DNA of 64,000 nt, taken from Glandiceps talaboti (taxonomy: Eukaryota; Hemichordata; Enteropneusta; Spengelidae). Under the pieces are notes generated by a model. That model saw nothing but the letters and a program-made list of their open reading frames with translations. It searched no databases and was not told where the DNA came from. The DNA lies in contig NC_135550.1 in the NCBI RefSeq assembly GCF_964340395.1, positions 15,886,984-15,950,983 of the forward strand, given 5' to 3'. Of this stretch, positions 39,265 to 53,591 are shown piece by piece (the stretch's first letter is position 1; every line of letters begins with the position of its first letter). The position numbers were made by a program, and so were the translations under genes.

Positions 39265-41308
39265 GGTGAACTGGCAGTATATTTTGAAATATTTTGCAGG
39301 AGACCTTGTAACAATATGCAAAACCATGAGATGTTTTCTCGACAAATACACGCACTGTGCGTACAATGATGCATATACTATGGCAGCAGTAGTATACTGA
39401 GCTGACAAGATCCCCTAGGACAATGCTAAAAATCAAAAGTGTTTATCCGCGAGCAACGAGGACATCATCATCCTTAATAATACAGGGCGAGGTTAAAACT
39501 GTTAAATTGTCTCGGATGACCTGGCATATTCGGACTGACAATTTGTGGCTATTTAACATTCGGGTTGAAGAAGGGTCAAAGGTCGCACCTGATGTTTGGA
39601 TTCCATACAAACTTGTGCTTCGACTAACTAATGGGGAATGTTCACAACGTCCGGTTATTCTAGACCGGTGATGTTGTCATGGTTACCAAGATTGATTTTC
39701 ACTATCAATATTGAATTTTGAGAAAGGCTCCCATTCATTCAGGTTAAAAGCAGCAAATTTGTTGTAAATTTCCATCTTTTTATATTTTTCATTTATTATG
39801 TTGGAGAAATACGATCCTATACAAATTTCGCGATTGTAACAAGATGATGTCACATGAGAAAATCCAATTTACAGAATATCTATCCTAAATGAGATGGGTC
39901 CATATTGCTTTCGAATGTAGAAGGCCAACTAAAATAATATCTAGAATATAATCACCAAAGAAACCATAAATATCACTAAAAGCCTTTGTAATGGTTCACA
40001 TCGAATCACGATATTCTCGCGGATTATTGCGCATATCCTTGTAACCTTCCAGACAATTTATCTCTTTGCTTTCGTCCTCAGTTTACGACTGTTTGTCTGT
40101 ATCATTGTTTGTTAAACTGAAACAAATCTTGCAGAGTTTAATATTTGTTCTGTCTTAATGGGACAAGTGACCCCATTGAGTGTATTTAGAGCACACATTG
40201 CAAACCACCATTACAGGTGACATACATCGCATACCATATGTGAATTAAATTGGCTACAAGGATAACATCATTAATGGCGAGGACTTTTACACAAATAGGG
40301 AGATTAATTTGACTTTAGCAGTCAAGTAGAAATGCAATATAGCGTATAGAAAATCACATTTTAAGCAATATGATGGGTCCTCGTACACTAACGGACAGTC
40401 ACAAACTTGATGTTAAAAATGTATATAGATATAATATCTAAAACCTGTCATGTCCTTCGTGTGCTTTGTAAAAGGCAGTAGCGTTTTCGTACCTGCCGGA
40501 AAAGTCACATTGGGGATTCTGCTGTTTCCGCCAGTTGAATGGTAATAGGGACAGAAACGATCACCTTTGTACAAACCGCTTAAAACCATTTAGATGCAAG
40601 ACGGATGGTTTTGGCAATGATGTGGCGAATTGCAAACATGTAGGTAAATATATTAAGTTAAGTGTATGGTCTATATTAAATGTACATTCAGGCAACGGAT
40701 ACATTTAGGATAAAAACTACGACAAAACCAAATGCGACAATGCGATCTTTTTTTTCTCTTAAACATGACCGTCCTCCCTATTAAAGTATTTGTTAAGAAA
40801 CATGGATTGAATGCTGTCAGACATGGAAAAGAATACCAGTCAAAGAGTTAGCGGTTTAAAGGACTTAATCCCACCGCTGCAACCACCTCGAAAGTTTAAA
40901 GGTATTGGATATTTCCGACTACTACCACCTGATTGAATTTGTATGGAATTGGCACTGCACTGCACTGCATTGCATTAAGCAATACCTGTGGCCGGACAAT
41001 TAACTCAGAAACGTTAAATGGACACATCCACAATATATTGTCCGGGCCGAGGTCAACATCTCTGCAATATTATCCCTAATGTGTTACCCAACTGTTCCCG
41101 ATTTACTCCTATGAGATCAACTGTGATCTCTCTCCTCACATCACATCTGACAATTCAATATGGGTGTCGACAGAAATTTGATTGACATGGTCTGATATTT
41201 CGGTACATGGACCTACTAACCCTAGCACTGACCTTAACCAGTGGGATGCCATATTCCAAACAAATTGCAAACTTGGACACTATAATGAGTCAAAGTGAAA
41301 TGTTACAC
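39265..41308. other. Region 5' of globin 1
   Basis: This should contain the 5' UTR and promoter of globin 1 on the minus strand, unless a non-coding first exon lies further off. No convincing TATA box or initiator could be fixed. An 82-codon frame at 39423-39671 (plus) has no recognisable motif. Confidence 0.35.
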
Positions 41309-43867
41309 CCCCCCCCACCCCTTATCCCATTTTCTAAAATATGATCGTTCCTGAGAACAGATTTATATTAATATTAAGTACCAAGTGTTGTGCTACTAAG
41401 CATACTAAACTAATCCGAGAAAAGTCCTTCTGGCTAAGATGTTTCGCTCAAGCTTAGCTAAGCTGCCCCAGTACACGGAGTCCATGACGATCAACCCAAA
41501 GCGAAAAAAACACCTATGCAGATTACTATTTTGATCACATGTCTCGACAGGTGTGCTAATAACGGTTATGTATTGGCCCTATGGAGACAGCTAAGCGAAA
41601 AAACACACTCATCTTTGGGTTTCATCGGTAATAATTGCTTGTGAGCAAATATTTATCGTCTGACATTATCGTCTGACATTAATTGTTTAGTAGTTCAACA
41701 GACCCATCAGATAGCTTTTATAGATAAAAGGTATATTTCGTTTGGCGCGGCATTAACATTTTAAATTTGATTCTTTCATGTGGGTTCCACAAAAAACATT
41801 TTCGTGCATTACGTGGCATCCAGCATAGGGGATATAAAAACATCTTTGAGCAAAAGAAATATAACATGAAAATGTTATTTAATATTCATTTGATGTAAAC
41901 CTTCATGCATTCATTAACGAAGCATATCATTGGCGTCATCATTGTATCAAGTGAACCGGAATATATAAATAAATTGCGCTTCTTCAAGAGATTCTGCACG
42001 TACACCACTTTATTGCATCATATATGCAAATGAAGTTTAACTCAAGTCCATAAGCATATGTGCATGAAATAACAAATTGCCGTTCCACAGTATATCAAAT
42101 GTCATTTGCTTCCAGGTGTTGTCAAAGCCACAAATCTGTCATTCTAAAACATAGCAAAATGTTCATAACTTGCTCCCATATATTGTCAAAGAATGGAACC
42201 ACATAGGGTAGAATATTGAACATGTATAGAAAATTTCATGCAAACATGAATATAAAGTATATTGGGGCTATCACGTAGCAACCGTATCAAAGAATCCTCA
42301 CTCGCCGAAAGGAGATTTTCCGTCATTTTGAGTCTTGTTTGTACGTGTCTGTCAGCCTGTCTTGGTAAATCGCATTACGTCAAATGTAACTTTGTAAATA
42401 ATTGCACGTAGTTACCGTCATTTTTTTGTATAAACCATCGGCTTTAAAGATTGCGAAGTTATCTATTTTGTATTTTTGATTTTCAATGATGTTATCTGTT
42501 AAAAGAACTATAAAGGGTGTTAAGCGATTTCTAGAGTTCTAGATTTTTGTATTAAAAATGGGCGTCTGTGTGTTCAAATAAAGCAAATTGGACAGCATCT
42601 GATGCAATCAGGACTCTCTTCATCAGCTGAAAGATGAATGAAATGAGATGAGAAGATATTAGGAGAATGCGAAGATAACAATTTCCACGAGATAAAGTGA
42701 TTGAATTAAAGATAAATATAAGTTCCCATTGCGTTTTCATGTACGCAATGAACTAATTTTTCTGATTGAATTTTATCGGGGTAAGCGGATGTTGATGATT
42801 TGATGGAAACTTAATATAAATTGTATGAGTCTGTCGCCGAGAGGTAAGCTCCAACTGAAATGTAAGGTTGTGTTTATTTCAATTATGCAGACTGTCGAAC
42901 CTTGTCGTCTCAGTCATATGAAGATTCCTAGAAATAAAATGTGTTCAATGACTGTTTGTGACTGCGCATAATATCCACATAAAAACCTCGACAGTGTACT
43001 GGTATAGATAAAAACAAGATGTGACACTGAGTTCAATTAAACAGTTCCTAGTGATTTATTTCAATTTTTCATAAATAATTATGAACATTGCTGATTGTCT
43101 AACTTATTGAAATACGTGTGACATATCCGTTCTAACATTTCACCGCGACACCGTATAACCATTCGTAGTATATATGTAATATATGAGAAAGGAATTAAAC
43201 TCCTTTGACACAGTTTAATAAAAAATATAAACTGAGTACAGTCAGCATATGCAAGAACACGCTCCCTTTATACATCTTAGTATTGTTCAGACAAAAGGAG
43301 CAATTCTGGTTCCAATGCATGCTTCAAATGTAAGGTGTGTTTTTTCCGGCTATTTAAATAAACGAAATGGTAAAGTAATTGATCGACTGTAACTTTGGAA
43401 GAATTGATTTCATGCATTGTGGGTACCCATCTCCTCGGTCCCCTACCGGAAATTAAGTGTCATCTCGTCATTTTCTATGTTATTCACTTATTCTTTATCA
43501 ATTTTGTACATCTTGCATCCGTTTTCTAGAGTGAATGTTTCAAAATTTCGTTGGCAGGTGGATGAGATGTAAAAACAGTTCCTTAGATTCACTAAAATAT
43601 TCAGGTGGTATACGTGTACATGTTTTAAAGGACAAAAACAAGTATATCATTAGATACGAAAGTACTTTGATCATTTCTTGGAATTCCATGTATGTAATTG
43701 GAACTTATTCAGACATTGAGAATGTATCACCTGGTATCTATTTTAACCTGCACTGGCTGCAACTAGGGCAAATATTTTTATCTTATTACCAAAGATATAT
43801 TCACTAAAAATTGGTCAATTGGTTATAAAAAGACACTGTATCTGTTAATTTATGATCACTATTATCT
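41309..43867. other. Intergenic, no recognisable feature
   Basis: Begins with a short C-run (about 41308-41320). Includes a tandem CGTCTGACATTAT duplication near 41657-41682 and a 90-codon frame at 43535-43807 without recognisable motifs. Confidence 0.4.
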
Positions 43868-43901
43868 GTAGGTAGGTAGGTAGGTAGGTAGGTAGGGTAG
43901 T
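43868..43901. repeat. (GTAG)n short array
   Basis: About eight GTAG units with a final G insertion. Confidence 0.93.
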
Positions 43902-44102
43902 AGCAACTTTCAATCTTAAGTTAAAGGTAGGTTTTGAATCTATCACCATGTTCAAGCTGTACTAGTTGTAATTGTACTTTCATTCATCAATTAGACAACC
44001 ACAATATATTCATTGAAAGACATAGTACATGTTAACCAGCGGTAGATATCATTCAAAAGCAGTGGAGAAACAGGTATAAATCGCAATAGCCGTTGATGGA
44101 GC

Positions 44103-44130
44103 AAATTTATGGGTGCGGACCCATAAATTT
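44103..44130. repeat. Perfect 12-bp hairpin beside (TA)n
   Basis: AAATTTATGGGT / ACCCATAAATTT around a 4-base loop GCGG. The adjoining (TA)n run starts 12 bases later. Confidence 0.85.
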
Positions 44131-44138
44131 ATACAGGT

Positions 44139-44142
<4 letters not shown>

Positions 44143-44208
<66 letters not shown>

Positions 44209-44326
44209 CATACATACATACATACATACATACATACATACATACATACATACATACACACACATACATACATACATACATACATACATACATACATACA
44301 TACATACATACATACGTACGTACATA
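44143..44326. repeat. Compound (TA)n-(CATA)n array
   Basis: About 30 TA units run directly into about 30 CATA units with one CACA interruption. All open frames across it are artefacts. Confidence 0.97.
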
Positions 44327-47300
44327 AAATGAAAGGAAACGAGTATGATATTACATTATGGATGTACGCTACGGGCCGTTTCACAAGAAGGATCTTCAGG
44401 CGTAATATTGCAGTTGTTGACTTTATTTACATGCTGCTTTATGTCTCAGACCACGTATGATGACCTGGTCAGTTATTCATCTATCATAGGGATCGGCTAA
44501 TAAAGATTATATACGTGCCTAAAGGCAAGTACAATGGACGTATATCATGTATACTTTGTTCCTGTACTACTTTAAATACATTAATATATATGATACTGCT
44601 AGAAGTATCGTTTCACATATCACATATCCTTTGCACAGTTTAACTGACATTATAGCAATGGACCAGTGAAGCGGTATATGTTGGATATTAATCGACATGT
44701 GCTATGAGGTATCTGAAATAATCGTCAGAAAAGGTCGAGTACTATTTGGAAGACGAAAACGTAACCATAAGTAACACATTTTTGCAACAAATTTGACAGA
44801 AGTAGCGATCATGATATTTTGAGGCAGAAACAAATGAAAAATAAATTAGTGGAATTTAGAACCAGCTACTTCGCCACGAAAACTTTAATCGCACCATTTG
44901 TTTAAAGTCCCGTGTGCTTGTTACATTTTTTCACGCTCTTGATTCTTGTGTATTATGTCTTGGGGCCTGGTTCTGGACATTAGGGTATACTTGTCTTGGA
45001 CATGATCTTATGTCTGTGAACTTATGTACCTACATCCTTGATATGGAAGTGCCAAAAGTGCAGGTGATTGGAAGATCCTGCCGCATTTAGTTTCTCTAGG
45101 ATTTAGCTGATAGGGCCTCGACTACCAAACATCTAAATGCATTTTAAACCTTTGAATGTGTTATTCCTTTCGCCCTTTGGGTATCAGGTTTTTAATTACT
45201 CAGCTGAACTGCAGTGAACCACTTAATCATCCAGCCAGCCAGCCGGGCTTTCTTGTTAGTCTGCCTGGCATGGTTATTGTTCACGTGTAGCGTATATTCG
45301 AAAGACTATCTACCTGTTTAGTATATGCAGGTACAGTGTATCTGTTGTGAAATGGGAAGATATCAAGATAGTACAGCAATAGTATGATTAAGTCGTGGTG
45401 TTAAATAAAGTCGCTATGAGTATTCTTTTATTTTCAATTGCCATCTCAACTCAACAACTCAACACGCCTGGTTTGCCAATATAGGACATTTAATCTGACG
45501 TAATATAGCGATATATCAACTGCAGTGGTTCAATTACCATTGCACAATAGATTCCTGTATATTACATTTCTTTTTTCATTTTCTGTACATTTCTTAATTA
45601 ATCATCGTACGTGATGGATTAACTGAACGCGTCTCATGTTGTCAGCATGTGTTGAATCGATTGCCTTCTATGTTTTCGTTTAGGAGGGTTTTTTATGGTA
45701 GGTTTAATCATATAGCAAGTCGTTGAAGAAAGAGAAAATAACTAACAAGCCGGACGTAAGTTTTACTTTTGCTAATATCAGGAATGAATGCGTGATACGA
45801 AATATCGACGAAAGCTCGAGAAAGGTAATCCACAGTATCATAGACCAATTACTACGGGCACAAATCAAACATAAAACTTAAATAGGAACGGGAAATTGAA
45901 ATTTGTACTGCCGAGCTTGTGTGGCATTCTGTTCTTTTTCTTTTTCATTATGAAATAGCAATCAAACGCACTTGTTGGTAAATTGATAAGGTTGCAATAT
46001 CAGTACTCTGTATAATCTATTGTAATTCCACCCATAGATACCAAGAATCATTCGTATTATTTACATGCCTCATGGTGGTATTTGGTGATTGTTTGTATGC
46101 GTTGTTCCATTGCAATTCGTATGCTTAACACTTCCCAGGACATGTAGCTCATTCTAATCGATATGGCTTATTCGTTTAGGGGATATTTTTTCTCTTAAAT
46201 CGCATACATGTTAACAAAAACTATTCATGGTCAATGCAAGTAGGATTTAATGCTAGCTACTAGACAGCAGTACGTAGAGAGGCCATCGCCCGGCGATATC
46301 TGTGCATATGTTGATATTCTTGTATGTCTTCATAAGCAAAGTATCCACAGTTTGTGTCAGTGACTATTGTAGATTGCAGAAAGTACCCTATTTACTGTAA
46401 GAAACATCTTGTTGTTGACTACACTGCATTGCATCAGGCAACAACATTCACCCTTTAGATAATTACTGGGGTGAGAGGTAACAAAGTTGGTAGTGAAATG
46501 CAAGCGTCACAACATAATTAGTCACCAGGGAAAGTATTTGCCATATGATAATTCATTGTTTCAATTACACCAACTGAAAGATTACATCCATTAACACGAA
46601 GGGGTGATGACCACGATCGCCACATCAGGTAATAACTTTTACGTCCTAGATAATCGTTGATTATTGTCTAGTGTAATATGTGGTTACCATCAAAGACACA
46701 AGAAACTCGATATGATACGCCTGCAACAACAAAACTCAATAACTGTTGTGGTTTATCTAGATGTCTCGACCAAACACCACGCTTTGCTTGCCAGCACTTT
46801 ATCTGAAATGATGAAACATCGTCGTCGAAGGTTAAATCATTTTCGGTGTCGTCATTTTAAGCCAGTACTTTCCTCGCTGTGAGAATAAACCTTTACTAAC
46901 ATCTGTAAAATGGATTGGATGCCTAAAGCCTATTACGATGTAGGACTTTCTCTGAGCCATTGATTTAAAAAAAAATGTATGATACTTTCCAATCGAATAG
47001 AGAAGTCAGTGGCATCTCTGATCCGAAAATAGAGGGCATGTATTTTTGCTTTAACGTTCAATCCGAAATAAATGTTCGGTTGGGTCATTGGGGAACATAG
47101 AAAAGGCCAACCTTAGGCAACTTGTCAATTTGTCTATTCGCTTAGTGTCGATAGAAAAGAAAATATGAAAGATGTATTTCTAGAATAATAATACTTGCCA
47201 TTAGTACACTATATGTTTTACAACTGTTTAAGTTTATAATAGGGTTGTCATTTCGCAGAGTGTCTACCAGCTGTTACCGTGTCATCTATATATATGTGCC

Positions 47301-47820
47301 AATGTGAACTGCACAAGATAGAGGGATAGTGTTTACTCTAAGTCTACACTAGGCTTTTAATAAAGTAATAAACGGTGTCATGTTATCAGTGATTTGATGA
47401 ATCTGAGCAATTCATTTATAGTTTAAAGTGATGAGTTTCTAGTAACATGCAAAGTTCCATTTAGTAAAGTCAACCTACTTTTGTGTGGATATATTATTTG
47501 CCCACTCATTAGTGACTGCTGTGTTTAGGAGTCATATAACTAATATAAGGGGAAATTATTAGCAAGTACCAAATGGATCTAGATGCAGGATTTTGTAGGC
47601 CACGACACTTTGTTCAGCGTAATCAAGCACTACCGGCTGCTATCATTAACCACCATGACCGGATTTCTCTTTAGTTGGACGTCTTATAAGCGACTCTTAT
47701 TAACCAAGTTTACCTTATTATATACCCTTGGTATTCATAGATATCACCATTTCTCTGTAAGATTCTTGAATTTTGAACTGTGGGGACAACAATCTGTGGC
47801 ACACTACAGTACAGACACAC
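44327..47820. other. Intergenic, no recognisable feature
   Basis: AT-rich DNA; CAGCCAGC short repeat near 45230. No gene or element recognised. Confidence 0.45.
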
Positions 47821-47939
<119 letters not shown>

Positions 47940-48394
47940 AGACGCTGCTGTATCGTAAAGTCTTTATGACATTTTGTTAAGCAGTATCAAGTTTGGGGTT
48001 TAATTTGGCGTGCGGATTTTCTGCATGTAGACATATATCCGGAGGTGAATTTGTTACATTTCGCTCACATAACTCACATAATTATCGCTCACAAAATAGA
48101 ACAGTCCGGTACCACTCCAAAACGGGAGGTTACAATATCGATGAACTGCACAGTCGCAGTTGAAATGACCCCGTGCACTTGAAATCTGCGCAGGCGTGCA
48201 CCAAGGAATGACATCACATTCTGGCCACACTCACAATTTGCATAGCCTGCGTGCTCGCCAGCTCAACTCATAGTAATAATAGTAAACCGAACTGTGTGAT
48301 GCAGTCACCAAAACATGCTCTTATATCTTCTCAGTGGTCATCCCAAACCTTAAATCTAGCTATCAATGACACATCTATTTTCAAAACGTTGTAC

Positions 48395-48560
48395 GTTAGG
48401 GGTGGACCATTTGATATCCTGGGGGGGGGTGGCTTGGAAGATTTCGGGGGGGGGGGAAGATGCCAAATGGAGTTGCTTGAAAAAAATCCGGATATGAGTG
48501 GGTGATGGAAATAAAAGATGGACCACTGCTGCCAGAAAAAAATATCTTGGCAGGAAATGA
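48395..48560. mobile_element. G-run-bearing dispersed repeat fragment (tentative)
   Basis: AGGGGTGGACCATTTGATATCCTG runs into a 9-base G tract, a short spacer, and an 11-base G tract (48446-48456). This looks like the end of an interspersed repeat, but no second copy in the window confirms it. The G tracts could form a quadruplex on the plus strand. Confidence 0.4.
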
Positions 48561-49025
48561 TGCACGAGTTCTAGTATGCTCTTCAACCTGATCGTACCTT
48601 TCCAACCAGGACACTTGTCAAATCATGACAAACATTTTCAAACACATGTCAGGGACCAGTCAGTTTCGTTAGCCTGTAGTACATATATATATTTGTTCTT
48701 GTCTCTGTTTCTTTCATAAATTGTTTAAATATTACTTCATGTAAGGATTCAAACATAACTATACATAATAGTATACATAATTATAATACATGTATTACCT
48801 AGCTACCACACTAGTTACAGAACATGCCACGTAAGTGTTTGGCTGTTTCACAATCAGTGCTTCACTTATCTTGCACTTTGGGGCAAATGTGAACTTGAAG
48901 GTTTTGTTATCGTAATCATCATCATACTAATAGATAGTTTATAAAAGAACTTAATCTAAATTGCTCTAGTCTCTTCAGTATGAATTTGTCAGAAGGGATG
49001 AATATACTTCCTATTTCGGACACTA

Positions 49026-49190
49026 CTACGTTTTATCTAAACTTAAGTCGTTGCTGCGTTCCGATCCGGCACAGTACTACTATAATCGCATACTGATACC
49101 GAGGGCCTCGATATCAGTATTCGATTATAGTAGTGTTGCGCCTGATCGGCGCGCGGCGACGATTTAAGTTTAGCTTGGATAAAACGTAGG
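49026..49190. mobile_element. 165-bp foldback element
   Basis: The whole segment is one imperfect palindrome. Outer arms start CTACGTTTTATC and end GATAAAACGTAG; inner arms 49076-49100 and 49110-49134 match at 23 of 25 positions. The centre GAGGGCCTC is itself palindromic. A five-base insertion and scattered substitutions break the outer arms. Non-coding; intergenic between the two globins. Confidence 0.88.
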
Positions 49191-49409
49191 AAAAAAGGCG
49201 CGAGCGACTGTCGACAGTCTACTCAATTCCATTGTACACTACGTATGACCTCCTAAAGTGCTCTAACACATCAGTAACTTTACTATACATGCAATATCAA
49301 TGCCCCTATGCCAATGTTACAGGCCAACTTCTATAACATGGAAAACTTATTTAAAAAGTTATATTTACTTTAATAGCTTTTCGAAGCTTGGCAATATATA
49401 TCTCAGAGG

Positions 49410-50100
49410 CTATGAATAACCTAAAAATTGCCTAAATAGAAACAAAAACTGCAGATCTGCCGGGGGACCCCTTGGACTCCATCACCTTAGAGGCCACTCA
49501 TTCGTTAAACCAACAATAAGATTCACCAAAATTGGTAACGAAAAATTCAAAAGCTTCTAGGGGAGACCCCCTAGGAACCCCCATTAGAGGTAGACGTGTC
49601 CAAGCCTCAAATCAAAGTTCTTCCCTCCACCACTTACTGTCAAGATGCTATGAAACTTTATTTCAAAAATGTTTCAACCTTATGTAGTTGCTTTTTACAT
49701 GTTAGAGCTGTCTTGTAAATCTTGCAAATTATTGTCTGAAAGTGTCTGTGAATAGCCTAAACATTGCCTTTAGAAGTAAACAACCTCAAGGGCTTCTAGG
49801 GGAGACCACCTAGAACCTCCCATAAGAGGTAGACATGTTCTAGTCTCAAATCAAACTTCTTTCCTCCACCTCTTACTGTCAAGATGCTATGAAACTTTAT
49901 ATCAAAAATGTTTCAACCTTACGTAGTTGCTTTTTACATGTTAGAGCTGTCTTGTAAAGTTTGTAAATTATTGTCTGAAAGTGTCTGTGAATAGCCTAAA
50001 CATTGCCTCTAGAAGTAAAAATCCTCCAGGGCTTCTAGAAACCCCCCCCCCCCATTCACACACACTCACACAAGAGGTGGACATATCCCAGTCTCAAAAG
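49410..50100. repeat. 239-bp tandem repeat, two full units plus partial units
   Basis: The landmark GCTTCTAG occurs at 49553, 49792 and 50031, exactly 239 bases apart. Full units contain TCAAGATGCTATGAAACTTT, TTGCTTTTTACATGTTAGAG and GTGAATAGCCTAAACATTGCC. A degenerate partial unit precedes (49410-49552). The third copy is cut by a run of C residues (50042-50053) and a CACACA stretch. Non-coding. Confidence 0.9.
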
Positions 50101-51198
50101 CTCTAAACTAAAGCTGGAAAATGGCCCAAATGGCAATGTTGATACTCACGCCTACCTTCATGTTCAATCACTGTCGCTAATATTAATAAGTTCACCATAG
50201 TCGACTAGTCTGTACAACATGGACCTTCCGGACGAACGTACGTGATGGACACTGTCATGATGTGATACGCATCGTTTAATTGGATATCCAATTGCTCTGT
50301 ATACGTTTCCTACTTTCATAAAAAAACCTTCCACATTTCATGGGAAATACCTTGTAATTGTATGCATTTATTTCTTTGAAAGTTGAAAACTATTTTTAAC
50401 GTTGAAACGACAATCATAATTATGTTTGAATAAAAACCAAATAAAAAACGTTAGGCATGAAACCTTCCACGCTTGGTGCGCGGTTGTCCGTAAAAACACA
50501 TGGTAATATTAAAAAGTATTCCCATTTTCCCCATCGTCCAATCTTCATGTATTATACATCAATGGAAAGCTTACTTACAAAAAATATATCTTTGAAGACA
50601 AAAATACGTCGAGAAAAACACTGTCAAATGAGGCAATGATTGCGTGATGATCAAGCGACAAAAGACAAAGGAATTTTCAGCACACCGCAAGTGATACTTT
50701 GATTGCTCATATCTGATGAACGCTTGAATCTAATCAGCTGGAAATCGACATATTTATAGAGCTGTCCATCATATAGATGTTTATGTTCTAACAAAGTCCA
50801 AGATATGTCTCTTGAGCTATGAACGTAGGCAGAAATGTATCCATAGTAGACCAAGTTCTCGACTTCCGTATTATCTCATTAAAAAAAGTCATGAGCAGTG
50901 GAACACTCCAACTGTGATGTGAAGGTTTTGTAACCTCCCGTTTCGGAGTGGTCCGGACTGTAGAACAGAACCTCAAATGGGTCTCACCGAAACGTATTTG
51001 AAAATGTAAGTTACAGGTACTATGATAATATATGACTACACAGAGCAAAATTTGCTGTTTAACTTTGAAGATAAGGCCAAAGGCGAGTTTAAGATGAAAG
51101 CTCGACCTGAACATCTGTGTGGATATTAGGACTAGGTCTCTATTTGGTAAACATGTGAATTCTTACAACACATATGGTGAGAAAGTCATGAAACAAAG

Positions 51199-52524
<1,326 letters not shown>

Positions 52525-52560
<36 letters not shown>

Positions 52561-52588
52561 TCAGCAGCAGCAGCAACAACAACAACAA
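52525..52588. repeat. (ACA)n with central CAG units
   Basis: About twenty ACA units interrupted by a TCAGCAGCAGCAG core. It produces poly-Val/Ala on the minus strand in a frame that is not a gene. Confidence 0.95.
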
Positions 52589-53104
52589 ATCTTGGATTTG
52601 ATGTAAATGCATCTTTACTAAAGATTAGTAAAATGTCTATATATTTACTTATTCTAAAATATGATAAATGCCCGATTATAATTATGCAAATGCATTTACG
52701 ACCATGCACTCTCTGCCTGTCATGATGTAAATGTTATTGTTTTAAAGTATGACTGACAATAAAATGTATAGGTTGGTGTCTACCAAGTGCAAGCCAATTC
52801 ATACATGTTTGGACAGAAAATGCTGGATTCATTTCCAGGTCTTTTCACGACACGACAACGCACATCTACGTCATTTGTTCTGTGGTGCTCGTTATACAAG
52901 TCAAGATATTCAGCATGCTATTCTCCCATTTTCAACTTAAGCTACAGTCTTCAACTCATAGTGACAGAGCCCTTGTGCCATTCATGTTTTTGTCCCCTGA
53001 ACGAAGAAAATATATAGGACCAGATGTAATGACAAAAGATTACAGTTTCCTACACGCATTGTTGGAATGCACAGTTCTGGGCTGCAGATCATGTACCCCT
53101 TAAT

Positions 53105-53432
53105 GGCTGATGTATTGAAGAGTACATTCTTTAGATATATATTAATTACTGAAAATTAATAATTATGTAAAGTACTCATTAAAGGTACAAGCTAGATCAA
53201 CAAGTTTCGTGGGACATATGCGCTTTGTTGTGGTTGATGTATGTACCAAATTATATTTGAATATGAAGTACACATTCTTAAGGTATAGCACGATTACTGA
53301 AAACCATCAATTATGCAAATGATTAATTAAGTTATTTCGATCTTTACCAATATCTAATCAGTTCCTACCAATACCATATGGAGGATGTGTAGCAAGTTTC
53401 ATTACAATCGATGCAAGAACTGTAGTTTCTGC

Positions 53433-53464
<32 letters not shown>

Positions 53465-53510
53465 GAACGGACAGACATTAATTACCTCCCCCCTACAGGT
53501 GGTAAAAAAT
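53105..53510. mobile_element. Second Helentron/pearl-like element with CAGA array
   Basis: Two imperfect copies of a unit of about 147 bp carry TTACTGAAAA..AATTATG at 53147 and 53294. They are followed by AAGTTTCATTACAATCGATG, a CAGA array (53433-53464) and a terminal ATTACCTCC..TACAGGTGGTAA hairpin (53481-53505). Read on the minus strand, the end (TTACC..GGAGGTA..AATGTCTGTC) has the same layout as the left end of 12017-12855. The orientation is therefore opposite to that element. Confidence 0.65.
53433..53464. repeat. (CAGA)n array inside the second pearl-like element
   Basis: Eight CAGA units, then GACGAACGGACAGACA, just inside the terminal hairpin. Confidence 0.95.
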
Positions 53511-53591
53511 ATATTTTTGAAGTTTCGAAATCAGCAGTCAATACTATATTCTGGTTGTTGAAGTTTCAAGGTGGGACATCATAGTACGTCT

